From contig ONIZ01000001.1 of the NCBI GenBank assembly GCA_900317975.1, positions 261,479 to 325,478 on the forward strand: a stretch of DNA of 64,000 bases, given 5' to 3'. This document shows positions 9,401-18,019 of this stretch, piece by piece. This stretch comes from an uncultured Bacillota bacterium (lineage in GTDB: Bacteria > Bacillota_I > Bacilli_A > RF39 > UBA660). A program made the translations under genes and the position numbers. Numbering within the stretch: position 1 is the first letter of the stretch; every line of letters starts with the position of its first letter. The notes under the pieces were generated by a model. The model saw only the letters and a program-made list of their open reading frames with translations, did not search any database and was not told the DNA's origin.

Positions 9401-10150
9401 ATGAAGAAATTAAGTAATTTTATTATTGAGAAATTCAGGCTATCAAAAGATAATCTTGAACCGCATTATCAACCTAAGACAAAAAATGAACTAAAACAAT
9501 TAGTAGATAAATTAATTAAAAAAAGAGGCAATGATGCTGATCTAAATGATATAGATACTTCGGAAATTACTAATATGTCTCAATTATTTAAAGATTCGGA
9601 ATTCAATGGGGATATATCAGAATGGGATGTAAGTAATGTTGAAGATATGTTTGGCATGTTTTTTGATTCCAAATTTAATGGAGATATATCTGGATGGGAT
9701 GTAAGTAAAGTAAAAAATATGAGTCATATGTTTTATGATTCAGATTTCAATGGAGACATATCTAAATGGAATGTAAGTAATGTTACAAATATGAAAAGTA
9801 TGTTTGGCGGTTCTGAATTTGATGGCGATATATCTGAATGGAATGTAAGTAACGTTATTAATATGTATCTTATGTTTTCAGTAAGTAAATATAGTGGAAA
9901 AAATGGAGATATCTCTGAATGGGATGTAAGCAATGTTAAGAATATGGAACGGATGTTTTATAATTCACAATTCAATGGAGACATATCTAGCTGGGATGTA
10001 AGTAATGTTAAGTATATGAATAGCATGTTTAGACAGTCTAAATTCAAGGGAGATATATCTAAATGGGATGTAAGTAATGTTGAACAAATGATTGATATGT
10101 TTCAGGATTGCCCATTAGAAAAAAATCCACCAAAATGGTATAAAGAATAA
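9401..10150 (+). CDS. BspA-like (DUF285) repeat protein A8, 249 aa
   Basis: Leader MKKLSNFIIEKFRLSKDN, linker TKNELKQLVDKLIKKRG, N-cap, seven repeats, C-cap KNPPKWYKE. Between repeats four and five there is a small insertion (VSKYSGKNGDIS) that replaces the usual S-x-FNGDIS junction. Confidence 0.9.
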   Translation: MKKLSNFIIEKFRLSKDNLEPHYQPKTKNELKQLVDKLIKKRGNDADLNDIDTSEITNMSQLFKDSEFNGDISEWDVSNVEDMFGMFFDSKFNGDISGWDVSKVKNMSHMFYDSDFNGDISKWNVSNVTNMKSMFGGSEFDGDISEWNVSNVINMYLMFSVSKYSGKNGDISEWDVSNVKNMERMFYNSQFNGDISSWDVSNVKYMNSMFRQSKFKGDISKWDVSNVEQMIDMFQDCPLEKNPPKWYKE

Positions 10151-10168
10151 ATAAAGTAATATATATAT

Positions 10169-10708
10169 ATGAAGAAATTAAGTAATTTTATTATTGAAAA
10201 GTTTAGGTTATCAAAAGACAATCTTAATCTATATCATTATCAACCAAAGACAAAAAAAGAACTAAAAGAATTAATAAAGAAACTAATTATAGAAAGAGGA
10301 TATGAGGGTGATCTCAATGATATAGATACATCAGAAATAACCGATATGTCTTATTTATTTAATTATAAAGAATTAGTTAATTTTCGTGGAGATATTTCTG
10401 AATGGGATGTAAGTAATGTCAAAGATATGTCATGGATGTTTACATATTCTAAATTTAATGGAGATATATCTAACTGGGATGTAAGCAAAGCTGAAGATAT
10501 GCAATATATGTTTTATGATTCTGAATTTAATGGAGATATATCTCAGTGGGATGTAAGTAATGTTAAAAATTTTGATTGCATGTTTACATGGGCAGAAAAT
10601 TTTAATTGTAATTTAAATAATTGGAAAATAAATAAAAATGCCAGCATGAAAAATATGTTTGATAGTTGCCAATTACAAGATAATCCGCCAGCATGGTATA
10701 AAGAATAA
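10169..10708 (+). CDS. BspA-like (DUF285) repeat protein A9, 179 aa
   Basis: Leader MKKLSNFIIEKFRLSKDN (identical to A8), linker TKKELKELIKKLIIERG, N-cap with a small insertion (NYKELVNFRGDIS), four repeats of which the last is degenerate (FNCNLNNWKINKNASMKNMF), and C-cap DNPPAWYKE. Last BspA-like gene of array A. Confidence 0.9.
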   Translation: MKKLSNFIIEKFRLSKDNLNLYHYQPKTKKELKELIKKLIIERGYEGDLNDIDTSEITDMSYLFNYKELVNFRGDISEWDVSNVKDMSWMFTYSKFNGDISNWDVSKAEDMQYMFYDSEFNGDISQWDVSNVKNFDCMFTWAENFNCNLNNWKINKNASMKNMFDSCQLQDNPPAWYKE

Positions 10709-10768
10709 ATACATGAAAGAATATGTTAAAATAATTATTATTAAATAAAATATAAATTAATAAATAAT

Positions 10769-11032
10769 ATGAAATCAATTAAAGAATATTGTATTAATGA
10801 GGGTAAAGATGTTAGATGGTATCCCGAAGATCATAATATTAAAAAAGATGAAGATGCTATTGATATGATAGCAGAATTATTTAGTGCTTCTACTGCGCCA
10901 GAAATTTTAGCAGATGCATTTGAAGATGGAAATTTTGATTTTCATTGTTTTTTAAATGATAAATGGTTAAAAGCTTTAGGCAAAGCATTAGGAGATGCCG
11001 TTAATAAAAAGTATGAAGAATTATATGGTTAA
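10769..11032 (+). CDS. Small protein with capsid-targeting-like N-terminus, 87 aa
   Basis: It is not a DUF285 protein and I know no family for it. The N-terminus MKSIKEYCINEGKD resembles the T4 capsid-targeting sequence with a one-residue shift, and INE-G fits the T4 prohead protease rule (I/L-x-E before a small residue). The rest is acidic and helical (DAIDMIAELFSASTAPEILADAFEDG). It follows array A on the same strand by 60 nt, so it may share its transcript and its fate. A bidirectional terminator follows. Confidence 0.75.
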   Translation: MKSIKEYCINEGKDVRWYPEDHNIKKDEDAIDMIAELFSASTAPEILADAFEDGNFDFHCFLNDKWLKALGKALGDAVNKKYEELYG

Positions 11033-11068
11033 ATTATATTATTAATAAAAAATGAAACAAATATATCA

Positions 11069-11098
11069 AAAAATGGAGAACTTAAGTTCTCCATTTTT
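11069..11098. terminator. Bidirectional terminator, perfect 30-nt palindrome
   Basis: A perfect inverted repeat centred on CTTAAG, with arms AAAAATGGAGAA and TTCTCCATTTTT, giving an A/T-flanked hairpin on both strands. It lies between convergent genes ending at 11032 (+) and 11102 (-). Confidence 0.9.
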
Positions 11099-11101
11099 GT
11101 T

Positions 11102-11500
11102 TTATATCCATATCCATTTTGTTTCAGATATTGTAGTAAGCCGCATGTTTTCTAGTCCTTGTGCTATATAGTTCTTCATTATTGTATTCACCTCTTCACT
11201 ATTGCTTGCAAATACTGGTAATGAATATTTGATTGTCTTGTATGTTCCATCTCCTTGTGGTAAGTCTTCTGCTATCTTTACTGCAAATATCTTTGAATTG
11301 TCTTTATATTCATTTGGTGAAGGCTTGAATGCTTTCATAAGACAAACATCTTCAACTTCAATGTCTTTACCTATTTCTTGAATGACCTTATAACCAGCAT
11401 CCGCAAAGTGAAGTGCTTCAGTAAAATATGTCTCTATGACCTTTTTCTCTTTACCAGATTCTGTTGTTATTGTTCTGTTCAGTTTTATCTTAAAATACAT
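11102..11500 (-). CDS. DUF4494-like protein, 132 aa
   Basis: The text TYFTEALHFADAGYKVIQEIGKDIEVEDVCLMK matches what I remember of the DUF4494 family, small proteins common in Bacteroidetes and their phages, in which an N-terminal half with a V-E-x-Y-x-x-x-A motif is followed by a beta-rich half. The function is unknown. It lies 24 nt downstream of recA on the same strand and is probably co-transcribed. The C-terminus (TISETKWIWI) is followed at once by the shared terminator. Confidence 0.6.
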   Translation of the reverse strand: MYFKIKLNRTITTESGKEKKVIETYFTEALHFADAGYKVIQEIGKDIEVEDVCLMKAFKPSPNEYKDNSKIFAVKIAEDLPQGDGTYKTIKYSLPVFASNSEEVNTIMKNYIAQGLENMRLTTISETKWIWI

Positions 11501-11524
11501 ATATATAATAATTGAATATTTTTT

Positions 11525-12574
11525 CTATATTAGTTCAGCTATATCAAATATGCCTTGATTTTCTCTTTCTTTCATAGTACTTTTGACAATTGCCTCTATT
11601 TCTTCAACAAGTTCTGGATTGTCTTCCATTATGTTCATTACTGCTTGTCGTCCTTGTCCAAGTTTTGTATCACCATAAGAGAACCAAGATCCAGATTTAT
11701 GAATGATGTCCAGATCAATTGCTTTGTCTAATATCTCTCCAAGCTTGTTGATACCCTTTCCATAAGTGATCTCAAATTCTGCTTTTCTGAATGGTGGTGC
11801 GCATTTGTTCTTTACTATCTTCACTTTTGTAAGATTTGCGATTGCCTCATCACCATCTTTGACCTGAGATGACTTTCTTACTTCTACTCTTATTGATGCA
11901 TAGAACTTGAGAGCATTACCACCTGTTGTTGTCTCAGGATTACCAAATAATACACCAATTTTCTCTCTTATCTGATTAATGAATATGCATAGACAATTTG
12001 ACTTCTTTATAATACCAACCATCTTTCTCAATGCTTGTGACATCAATCTTGCTTGTAGACCTACTCTATTCTCTCCCATTGCTCCTTCTAGTTCTGCTTT
12101 AGGGATCAATGCCGCAACAGAGTCAATTACACATATGCCGATCTTTCCTGATGATATAAGCTTAGTAGCTATTTCCAAACAGTCTTCACCACAGTCTGGT
12201 TGAGCAAACAGAAGCTTGTTGACATCTACTCCAAGATTTGCTGCATACTCTCTGTCAAAGGCATTCTCAGCATCTATGTAAGCAGCTTTAAGACCAAGCT
12301 TTTGAGCTTCTGCTACAGCATGAATAGCAAGTGTTGTCTTACCAGAAGACTCAGGGCCATATATCTCAACAATCCTGCCCTTAGGATAACCACCTATTCC
12401 AAGAGCTTGATCTAATGACAAAGAACCAGATGGGATAGCTTCAATGTCCATTACTGGAGACTCACCCAACAACATTACTGCGCCATCTCCATATTGCTTC
12501 TTGATGTCTTTCAATACAGCTTCAAGCTCATGATCAGCACCAAACTCTTGTTCTAAAACATCTTTCTTTGCCAT
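11525..12574 (-). CDS. recA: RecA recombinase, bacterial type, 349 aa
   Basis: ATP-dependent strand-exchange protein for recombination and recombination-linked replication. Walker A GPESSGKT is at residues 73-80, the YIDAENAFD motif near 99-107, and the L1/L2 region contains [20 protein letters not shown] near 200, as in cellular RecA rather than T4 UvsX. The length matches bacterial RecA. Base composition is less AT-rich than in the arrays. It has an exact TATTTTTAAT element 19 nt upstream. It lies between the two inverted repeat-gene arrays, where it could promote exchange between their genes. Confidence 0.97.
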   Translation of the reverse strand: MAKKDVLEQEFGADHELEAVLKDIKKQYGDGAVMLLGESPVMDIEAIPSGSLSLDQALGIGGYPKGRIVEIYGPESSGKTTLAIHAVAEAQKLGLKAAYIDAENAFDREYAANLGVDVNKLLFAQPDCGEDCLEIATKLISSGKIGICVIDSVAALIPKAELEGAMGENRVGLQARLMSQALRKMVGIIKKSNCLCIFINQIREKIGVLFGNPETTTGGNALKFYASIRVEVRKSSQVKDGDEAIANLTKVKIVKNKCAPPFRKAEFEITYGKGINKLGEILDKAIDLDIIHKSGSWFSYGDTKLGQGRQAVMNIMEDNPELVEEIEAIVKSTMKERENQGIFDIAELI

Positions 12575-12593
12575 ATTATTGTAATATATGTTT

Positions 12594-12603
12594 ATTAAAA
12601 ATA
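12594..12603 (-). promoter_or_regulatory. TATTTTTAAT promoter-like element for recA
   Basis: Exact 10-mer on the minus strand, 19 nt upstream of the recA ATG. Confidence 0.5.
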
Positions 12604-12646
12604 AAAAAATTTATTATTAAATAACTAAATTATTATATATACATTA

Positions 12647-12850
12647 ATGAAGTTCATTGTTAAACGAAATATCTATAGCAATAAAGTTGAAGACTGTTGG
12701 CAATCATTGAAAGAATGTGCAAATGACATGGGTGTAAAGCCTCCTACAATAAAGCAAGCTATCAATAAGCATGGCAAGTGCAAGAACTATTTTTTTGATT
12801 ATGTGTTTATTGATAAGAAGGATATTTTGAAATTCATACAAGAACTTTAA
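12647..12850 (+). CDS. Small NUMOD1-like DNA-binding protein, 67 aa
   Basis: VEDCWQSLKECANDMGVKPPTIKQAINKHGKCKNYFFDYV fits the NUMOD1-type helix-turn-helix pattern (W-x-S-x-x-E-A-...-I-x-x-x-I-...-G-x-x-F-x-Y) normally attached to phage homing endonucleases. No nuclease domain is attached, so it may be a stand-alone regulator or the remnant of a homing endonuclease. An ACTAAATTATTATATATACA segment in the leader is a weak match to the CTATATTAT box. Confidence 0.55.
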   Translation: MKFIVKRNIYSNKVEDCWQSLKECANDMGVKPPTIKQAINKHGKCKNYFFDYVFIDKKDILKFIQEL

Positions 12851-12853
12851 TCC

Positions 12854-12892
12854 ATTGAATTTTTGGCATTTTGTTTCTATATTATTATTGTA
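12854..12892 (+). promoter_or_regulatory. Two-box promoter ATTGAAT-N16-CTATATTAT-TATTGTA
   Basis: ATTGAAT (12854-12860), 16-nt spacer, CTATATTAT (12877-12885), then TATTGTA. Three other intergenic sites share the pattern with a 15-nt spacer. The ATG of the next gene follows 25 nt later. TTGAAT with TATATT at about 17 nt would suit a sigma-70-like holoenzyme. Confidence 0.6.
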
Positions 12893-12917
12893 TAAAACTT
12901 AAAAAATATATAGAAAC

Positions 12918-13217
12918 ATGAAAAGAAGAAACTTTAAGGACAGCGAGTATTATTGCATTAGTAATCCACTAGTTAAAAATGAAAATAGCGGATTATTTTG
13001 TGTAAGCTGGAAATTCATTCAAAAGTATGACAAGGATTTTCTTTTTGAATGGATCAATCCTAAGACAAATGAGAAGGAGACTAAAGTTTTGTCAAAAGAA
13101 TATGTGAAGAATCATCTGAAGTTTATGCCAAGATATATGGAAGACAAAACATTAAGACGTAAAGTTCAGACTGGTTATTTCTTTGTAATTTCATATTCAG
13201 ACATTATCAATTATTAA
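12918..13217 (+). CDS. Hypothetical protein, 99 aa
   Basis: I do not recognise it. It is basic, with aromatic-rich patches (SEYYCISNPLVKN, KFMPRYMEDKT) and no membrane segment. It is the first gene after a two-box promoter and is followed after 3 nt by the topoisomerase gene, so the two are surely co-transcribed. Confidence 0.75.
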   Translation: MKRRNFKDSEYYCISNPLVKNENSGLFCVSWKFIQKYDKDFLFEWINPKTNEKETKVLSKEYVKNHLKFMPRYMEDKTLRRKVQTGYFFVISYSDIINY

Positions 13218-13220
13218 AAG

Positions 13221-14618
13221 ATGGCAAAAAACGATATAACACAAAGAACAATTTCAGATTTCCTTGATAAAGAGTATAAGGGATATTCAATGTATGTTGT
13301 ACAGAATAGAGCTTGTCCTTCATTGATTGATGGGTTCAAGACTGGTGCTAGAAAGATCATGCATGCAGCTATGAAGGGATCCCTTAAGAATGGTGATACA
13401 AAGAAGGTGACTAATCTTGCTGGTGAGACAATGAACTATTCACTTTACCAGCATGGTGATTCTTCTTTGAATGGAACTATCATTACTCTTTCACAGGAAT
13501 TCTCATTCAATCTCAATCCATTATTTGTAGATGGCCAGAACGGTTCTCTTCGATCACAAGAAGCAGCAAGTCCTCGTTATCTTTATGTAAGGCATTCAAA
13601 GTATACTCCAATATGGAAGACTGATTATGATTTGCTGGAATATGAAGAGGAAGAAGGACAGACAGTAGAACCTAAATATTATCTTCCAATTATTCCTGTT
13701 CTATTATGTCAAAGACAAGAGGGAATGGCTCCAGGCTATAGATTCTCAAATATGTCTTATGATCCATTGAATATCATTGACTTGTGCAAGGAATGTCTTA
13801 CATCACGTAAGAAGGACAACAAGCTAGCTGGTCTTACTCTTACTCCATATATTAGAGACATCAAAAGAAAGAATTGGAAATATGAATTTGATGAGAATAA
13901 TGTTGGACATTGGGTAAACTATGGAGAGTTCAAATGGGATGACAAGAAGAAGGAAGTGATCATCAAAGATCTTCCCTATGACATGGATTTTGATTCCTTT
14001 GAGAAACTGTTGAACAAATTGGTAGAAAAAGAAGAGTTCAAAGACTGGAAAAACCTCTCATCAGGAAATAGTATTGAATATCATATAGACTGCAAGAAGG
14101 GAAAATGGGCAAAGACACTTAAGGGAAAGCTCATTAATCAGAAAATTGAGAACAGATTCAAGCTTCGTAAAGTTGTTCCTGATGATTTGCTTTGGGTAAT
14201 TGATGAGAACAAGAAGCTTAGACATTTTGATAGTGCTCAGGATCTTATTGAATATTTTGTGGCATTCAGATTGACAAAGTATACTGACAGGAAAAAGCGA
14301 TTGGTAAAGATCTTGGAAGAGAGAATAAAGAAGAATGATGAGTTAGTAAAGTTCATTACTTTGGTCTGTAATGGTAAACTTAAGCTTAGAAATCGTTCAA
14401 AGAAAGACATTAAGGTAGACATGGATGGACATAAACTATCAATGGAACTTCTTTCAACTCCAATGTCAAAGGTCACTATTGAAGAACGAGATGAGTTATT
14501 GAAGCAAAATGAAGCCATGAAGAAAGAATTGGAATACATTAAGAAGACAACAGAAAAACAAATGTATATCAATGATCTTAATGATCTCAGAAAAGAAATT
14601 GAAAAGGACTTCAAATAG
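13221..14618 (+). CDS. DNA topoisomerase II medium subunit, T4 gp52-like, 465 aa
   Basis: This is the DNA-cleaving GyrA/ParC-type subunit. LIDGFKTGARKIMHAAM (about 35-51) matches the GyrA-family 'DGLKPVQRR' region, and ASPRYLYVR places the active-site Tyr at about residue 120. The protein is close in length to T4 gp52 and lacks the GyrA C-terminal beta-pinwheel, ending instead in a coiled coil (from about 420). The ATPase subunit (gp39/gp60-like) is not in the window and should be elsewhere. A terminator follows its stop. Confidence 0.92.
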   Translation: MAKNDITQRTISDFLDKEYKGYSMYVVQNRACPSLIDGFKTGARKIMHAAMKGSLKNGDTKKVTNLAGETMNYSLYQHGDSSLNGTIITLSQEFSFNLNPLFVDGQNGSLRSQEAASPRYLYVRHSKYTPIWKTDYDLLEYEEEEGQTVEPKYYLPIIPVLLCQRQEGMAPGYRFSNMSYDPLNIIDLCKECLTSRKKDNKLAGLTLTPYIRDIKRKNWKYEFDENNVGHWVNYGEFKWDDKKKEVIIKDLPYDMDFDSFEKLLNKLVEKEEFKDWKNLSSGNSIEYHIDCKKGKWAKTLKGKLINQKIENRFKLRKVVPDDLLWVIDENKKLRHFDSAQDLIEYFVAFRLTKYTDRKKRLVKILEERIKKNDELVKFITLVCNGKLKLRNRSKKDIKVDMDGHKLSMELLSTPMSKVTIEERDELLKQNEAMKKELEYIKKTTEKQMYINDLNDLRKEIEKDFK

Positions 14619-14645
14619 ATTGTTGTTATATTAAAATAATTCATG

Positions 14646-14681
14646 AAAGTTACTATATTTAATTATGGTAACTTTTTTTAT
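14646..14681 (+). terminator. Terminator after the topoisomerase gene
   Basis: AAAGTTAC (14646-14653) pairs with GTAACTTT (14668-14675), followed by a T-run. It lies 28 nt after the stop codon. Confidence 0.75.
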
Positions 14682-14700
14682 AATATTGATATAGACATTT

Positions 14701-15132
14701 ATGACAATATTTTTAACTGGTAATTGTAAAGAGACTGCTCAAGATCTGGATCCCAAAAGACTCAATAGACAGATACAAGAATGTTGTTGGTTGATTGGTA
14801 TGGTTGAAGGAACAGGAAAATGGAAGAACCATCCTTGTAACTTTATGTATAAAGACCATATTGATTGGGTAAAGAAATATAGAGACTGTTTAGTAGCATA
14901 TAAGAACAAAGACTATGAATTATGTGAAAGACTATCCAATGAAGCAGATCTTATCAAACCGCATTTTATATGTGATGAACTTATTATCAATTTCAAAAGA
15001 CGACTCTATACAAAGGATCCTGAATTCTATGCTAAATGGAAAGATCTTGGTAAGTCAGAAATCAATTACTATTTTGTTGATGGGCACTGGTTGAAATATG
15101 AGAATGGTAAGAAAGAAATTATAATATTATAA
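14701..15132 (+). CDS. Pyrimidine-dimer glycosylase-like (Pyr_excise) protein, 143 aa
   Basis: LDPKRLNRQIQECCWLIG, WKNHPCNFMY and the late DPEFYAKWKD segment follow the pattern 'LDxxRLxxQxxE...WxNHPxxxxW...Y' of Pyr_excise (PF03013)-related phage proteins, the family of T4 endonuclease V (DenV). T4 DenV itself is not closely similar, so repair of UV lesions is inferred from the family and the reaction may differ. It directly follows the topoisomerase terminator and precedes an AAA ATPase. Confidence 0.6.
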   Translation: MTIFLTGNCKETAQDLDPKRLNRQIQECCWLIGMVEGTGKWKNHPCNFMYKDHIDWVKKYRDCLVAYKNKDYELCERLSNEADLIKPHFICDELIINFKRRLYTKDPEFYAKWKDLGKSEINYYFVDGHWLKYENGKKEIIIL

Positions 15133-15180
15133 AAACATTATAAAAGTATATATATTTATATATTTATAAAATTATTGCTT

Positions 15181-16302
15181 ATGATTAAAGAAAAAATTAT
15201 TGAAGTCTTCAAGACATTTAGTCAAAGAACAGATGACTATCTTGGAGCATTATTTGTAAATATATTTGGGGAATTTCCATATTGTTATAAGATCTATTTT
15301 GATAATGACAAACAACTACAATATATCAGAACAACAGATCGATTCTATGAAACACGATTAGACCTTAACTATAGCTTAGATATGAGAGAGCTGCTTAATG
15401 GGTTTATCAATAGGAAAGCAGAATGTAAGAATGATGACTACAAAGATGTATACATTATTAGTTATTCTGCATCTGAATATTTTGTTGTTGGACAGTATAA
15501 GAATTCTAAATTTATATTTGATATAGCAATGCCAGAAGCAGATGCTCATACTACATATATCTATATATTTGGAACAGAGATTAAAGATATTTTTGAATTG
15601 TTTAAGGAAATATGTCAGCCTGTTGACACTGCTACTAATATTGAATTTGGTATTACTGCTGTAGATGTTACTGGTGCTTTATATACTTCTTGGTATGACT
15701 ATAAGCAGTTAGATGTAGATATTGACAAAAACTATAATGATGACTTCAAGAAGCCTTATGAAAAGATATGCAGTATCATTGAAGAGGACAATAAGTCAAG
15801 TCTTATGCTTTTCTATGGAGAGCCGGGAACAGGAAAATCAAGTATTATCAAGCATCTGATTGCAAAATATAAGTCAAAGGAATTCATCTTCTTGGATGGT
15901 TCATTGTTAGCAAATGTTGGGCAGGACAAGATCATGTCTTACTTCTTGGAAAACAATAATACTATATTCATCTTAGAGGATTGTGAAAAGGTATTAGTAA
16001 ATAGAGATCATTACAACAATCCAGTAATATCTATTCTATTGAACATTACTGATGGAATTATTAGTGATGTACTTGGTATTAAACTTATCTGTACATTCAA
16101 TACATCAATTAATCAGATAGACAAAGCTTTAACTAGAAAGGGAAGACTGTCATTAAAATATGAATTCAAACCGTTGGCAAAAGAAAAAGCTGCTAAGATT
16201 CTTGGTCATGAAGTAAATAAGGATATGCCATTGTCGGAAATCTATTATGAAGAAGATGAAAATGATTTCTCTAAAGAAACAAGTAAAAGAATCGGATTTT
16301 AA
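15181..16302 (+). CDS. AAA ATPase, BCS1-like, 373 aa
   Basis: The C-terminal half is a complete AAA module: Walker A GEPGTGKS (213-220), Walker B TIFILEDCE (about 261-269), sensor-1 CTFNTS (about 304-309) and an RKGR arginine-finger region (319-322), arranged as in BCS1-type and phage AAA proteins. The N-terminal 200 residues are unlike anything I recognise and probably bind a substrate. A TTG two codons upstream also opens the frame, but the ATG at 15181 is the better start. A chaperone-like remodelling role is inferred. Confidence 0.85.
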   Translation: MIKEKIIEVFKTFSQRTDDYLGALFVNIFGEFPYCYKIYFDNDKQLQYIRTTDRFYETRLDLNYSLDMRELLNGFINRKAECKNDDYKDVYIISYSASEYFVVGQYKNSKFIFDIAMPEADAHTTYIYIFGTEIKDIFELFKEICQPVDTATNIEFGITAVDVTGALYTSWYDYKQLDVDIDKNYNDDFKKPYEKICSIIEEDNKSSLMLFYGEPGTGKSSIIKHLIAKYKSKEFIFLDGSLLANVGQDKIMSYFLENNNTIFILEDCEKVLVNRDHYNNPVISILLNITDGIISDVLGIKLICTFNTSINQIDKALTRKGRLSLKYEFKPLAKEKAAKILGHEVNKDMPLSEIYYEEDENDFSKETSKRIGF

Positions 16303-16349
16303 AACTATATTATAAAGAAACTATATTATAAAGAAACTATATTATGAAA
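16302..16349 (+). repeat. 16-bp tandem repeat running into a start codon
   Basis: AAACTATATTATAAAG occurs twice in direct tandem (16302-16317, 16318-16333). A third, diverged copy runs into the exonuclease ATG at 16344. Each copy contains the CTATATTAT box of the two-box promoters but no ATTGAAT at the right distance. Confidence 0.8.
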
Positions 16350-16952
16350 GTATTTTTTGACACAGAATTTACAGGATTGCATAAAGAGACTACACTTATA
16401 TCAATTGGGTTAGTTGATGAGAATGGAAGAACATTCTATGCAGAGTTTTCAGATTATGATGATGGACAATGTGACAAATGGATTTATGAAAACGTCATCA
16501 AGAATCTGAAATGGTCTAAGGAAGGCCCACTTGAAAATTTTGTCAATCTATATAAGAATGAAGAAGGGCAAGACAAATGGGAAGCTTATGGAACTAAAGA
16601 CTACATTAGAACTGTTTTGATTGATTGGTTTACAAAATATGAAGAAGTAGAATTGGTCTCAGATGTCTGTCATTATGATATGGTTCTCTTTATAGATATA
16701 TTTGGTAGTGCTTGGACAATTCCAGCTGTAGTAAATCCTGCTTGTCATGACATCAATCAAGATATTGCTAAGCATTTCAATATATCCGAAAGAGAAGCAT
16801 TTGATATGCCTCGTGAAGAAATCATTGAATCATATAACAAGAAACTACTTCCACATTGGCCAAAAGAAGTCATAAAAATTGAAGGAGACAAACATAACTC
16901 TCTTTATGATGCAAAAGTAATAAGAGGAATCTACAAAATAGTAAATAGATAA
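16344..16952 (+). CDS. DEDD-type 3'-5' exonuclease, RNase AS-like, 202 aa
   Basis: FDTEFTGL (Asp6, Glu8) is the first exonuclease motif, SDVCHYD (about 106-112) the second, and HNSLYDAKV (His184, Asp189) the third, giving a DEDDh-like set. Length and spacing agree with the RNase AS/DUF5051 group of phage and bacterial 3'-5' exo(ribo)nucleases. The substrate, RNA or single-stranded DNA, cannot be told from sequence. It follows the AAA gene by 41 nt, filled by the 16-bp tandem repeats. Confidence 0.8.
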   Translation: MKVFFDTEFTGLHKETTLISIGLVDENGRTFYAEFSDYDDGQCDKWIYENVIKNLKWSKEGPLENFVNLYKNEEGQDKWEAYGTKDYIRTVLIDWFTKYEEVELVSDVCHYDMVLFIDIFGSAWTIPAVVNPACHDINQDIAKHFNISEREAFDMPREEIIESYNKKLLPHWPKEVIKIEGDKHNSLYDAKVIRGIYKIVNR

Positions 16953-16976
16953 TAAATATATAATTAGATATACATA

Positions 16977-17987
16977 ATGAATGAAACTCAAAAATATGTT
17001 GTAATTACAGGTGTAGCTGGGTTATTAGGAAGTAAACTAGCTGATTGGATAATAGAAAACAAGAAAGAATATAAAGTAATTGGTATAGATAATCTATTTG
17101 GGGGATATATTGAAAACATAAATAAAGAAGTTATATTTTATCAAAGAAATTTAGATAAAGATGATATAAAAGATATATTTAAAAACAACAATATTGAATA
17201 TGTATTTCATTTTGCTGCCTATGCTGCCGAAGGATTATCTCCATTTATGCGAATGTTTAATTGGCAAAATAATTTAGTATCTACAGCAAATATAATAAAT
17301 TGTTGTATTGAATATAATGTAAAAAGACTTGTATATGCTTCATCAATGTCAGTTTATGGGCATGGTAATATGAATATGAATAGATTTGACGAAAATGATA
17401 TTCCTTGTCCTATTGATCCTTATGGTATTTCTAAGTATGCTTGTGAAATGGATATTAAAGTTGCTGGAGAACAACATAAATTAGATTGGTGTATTATTCG
17501 TCCTCATAATATTTATGGAGAAAAACAAAATATATGGGATAAATATCGGAATGTTCTTGGTATTTGGATGCATCAAGCATTAAAAAACAAGCCAATGTTA
17601 GTATATGGAGATGGTACACAAACCAGGGCATTCACATATATTGATGATAATCTTGAACCATTATGGAATGCTGCAATACTTCCAGAAGCTTCAAAAGAAA
17701 TTATCAATCTTGGTGGAATAGTTCCATATACAATTAATGAAGCAATTAATATACTTGCTAATATAATTGATTATCATAATATAGAATATAAAGAACCAAG
17801 ACATGAAGTAAAATGGGCAGTACCAACATATCAGAAATCTATTGATATATTAGGATTTAAACATAAAACTAATTTAGATGAAGGTTTATTAAAAATGTGG
17901 AATTGGGCTAAACAACAACCGGATAAACCCATATATAAATGGGAAAATTATGAAATAACTAAAGGAATATATGAATATTGGAAATGA
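16977..17987 (+). CDS. NAD-dependent sugar epimerase/dehydratase, 336 aa
   Basis: This is an extended short-chain dehydrogenase. TGVAGLLGSK (residues 11-20) is the GxxGxxG dinucleotide-binding loop, HFAAYAA follows at about 80, a Ser in YASSMSVYG lies near 125 and the catalytic YGISK near 150. IIRPHNIYGEKQN and the late QTRAFTYIDD are typical of UDP-hexose 4-epimerases. It could alter a nucleotide sugar for host-surface or phage glycosylation. It is more AT-rich than its neighbours, which suggests separate acquisition. Confidence 0.9.
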   Translation: MNETQKYVVITGVAGLLGSKLADWIIENKKEYKVIGIDNLFGGYIENINKEVIFYQRNLDKDDIKDIFKNNNIEYVFHFAAYAAEGLSPFMRMFNWQNNLVSTANIINCCIEYNVKRLVYASSMSVYGHGNMNMNRFDENDIPCPIDPYGISKYACEMDIKVAGEQHKLDWCIIRPHNIYGEKQNIWDKYRNVLGIWMHQALKNKPMLVYGDGTQTRAFTYIDDNLEPLWNAAILPEASKEIINLGGIVPYTINEAINILANIIDYHNIEYKEPRHEVKWAVPTYQKSIDILGFKHKTNLDEGLLKMWNWAKQQPDKPIYKWENYEITKGIYEYWK

Positions 17988-18019
17988 ACTATTATTAATT
18001 AATAAAATACAATACAATT

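Larger units (their letters stand above)
4852..10708 (+). repeat. Array A: nine tandem BspA/DUF285 repeat genes
   Basis: Nine consecutive plus-strand genes are built from a 72-nt (24-residue) repeat. The frame FNGDISKWDVSNV is nearly constant and the residues around the following M-x-x-MF vary. Each gene has a conserved leader, an N-cap and, with some variation, a C-cap ending NPPAWYKE. Gaps are short and similar (many read AAATAAAATAAGTTAATAT). Repeat number differs between genes, which points to growth by unequal recombination. Confidence 0.9.

Noticed and set aside
5877-10000. Long minus-strand open frames opposite array A (and plus-strand ones opposite array B)
   Set aside because: They are shadows of the repeat coding sequence, with low-complexity, repeat-derived translations.
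4852-10708. CRISPR-like regular DNA repeats
   Set aside because: The 72-nt periodicity lies in open reading frames and encodes BspA-like repeats; there are no short identical repeats with unique spacers.
12647-12850. A full homing endonuclease
   Set aside because: Only a NUMOD1-like binding segment is present; no HNH or GIY-YIG domain is attached.
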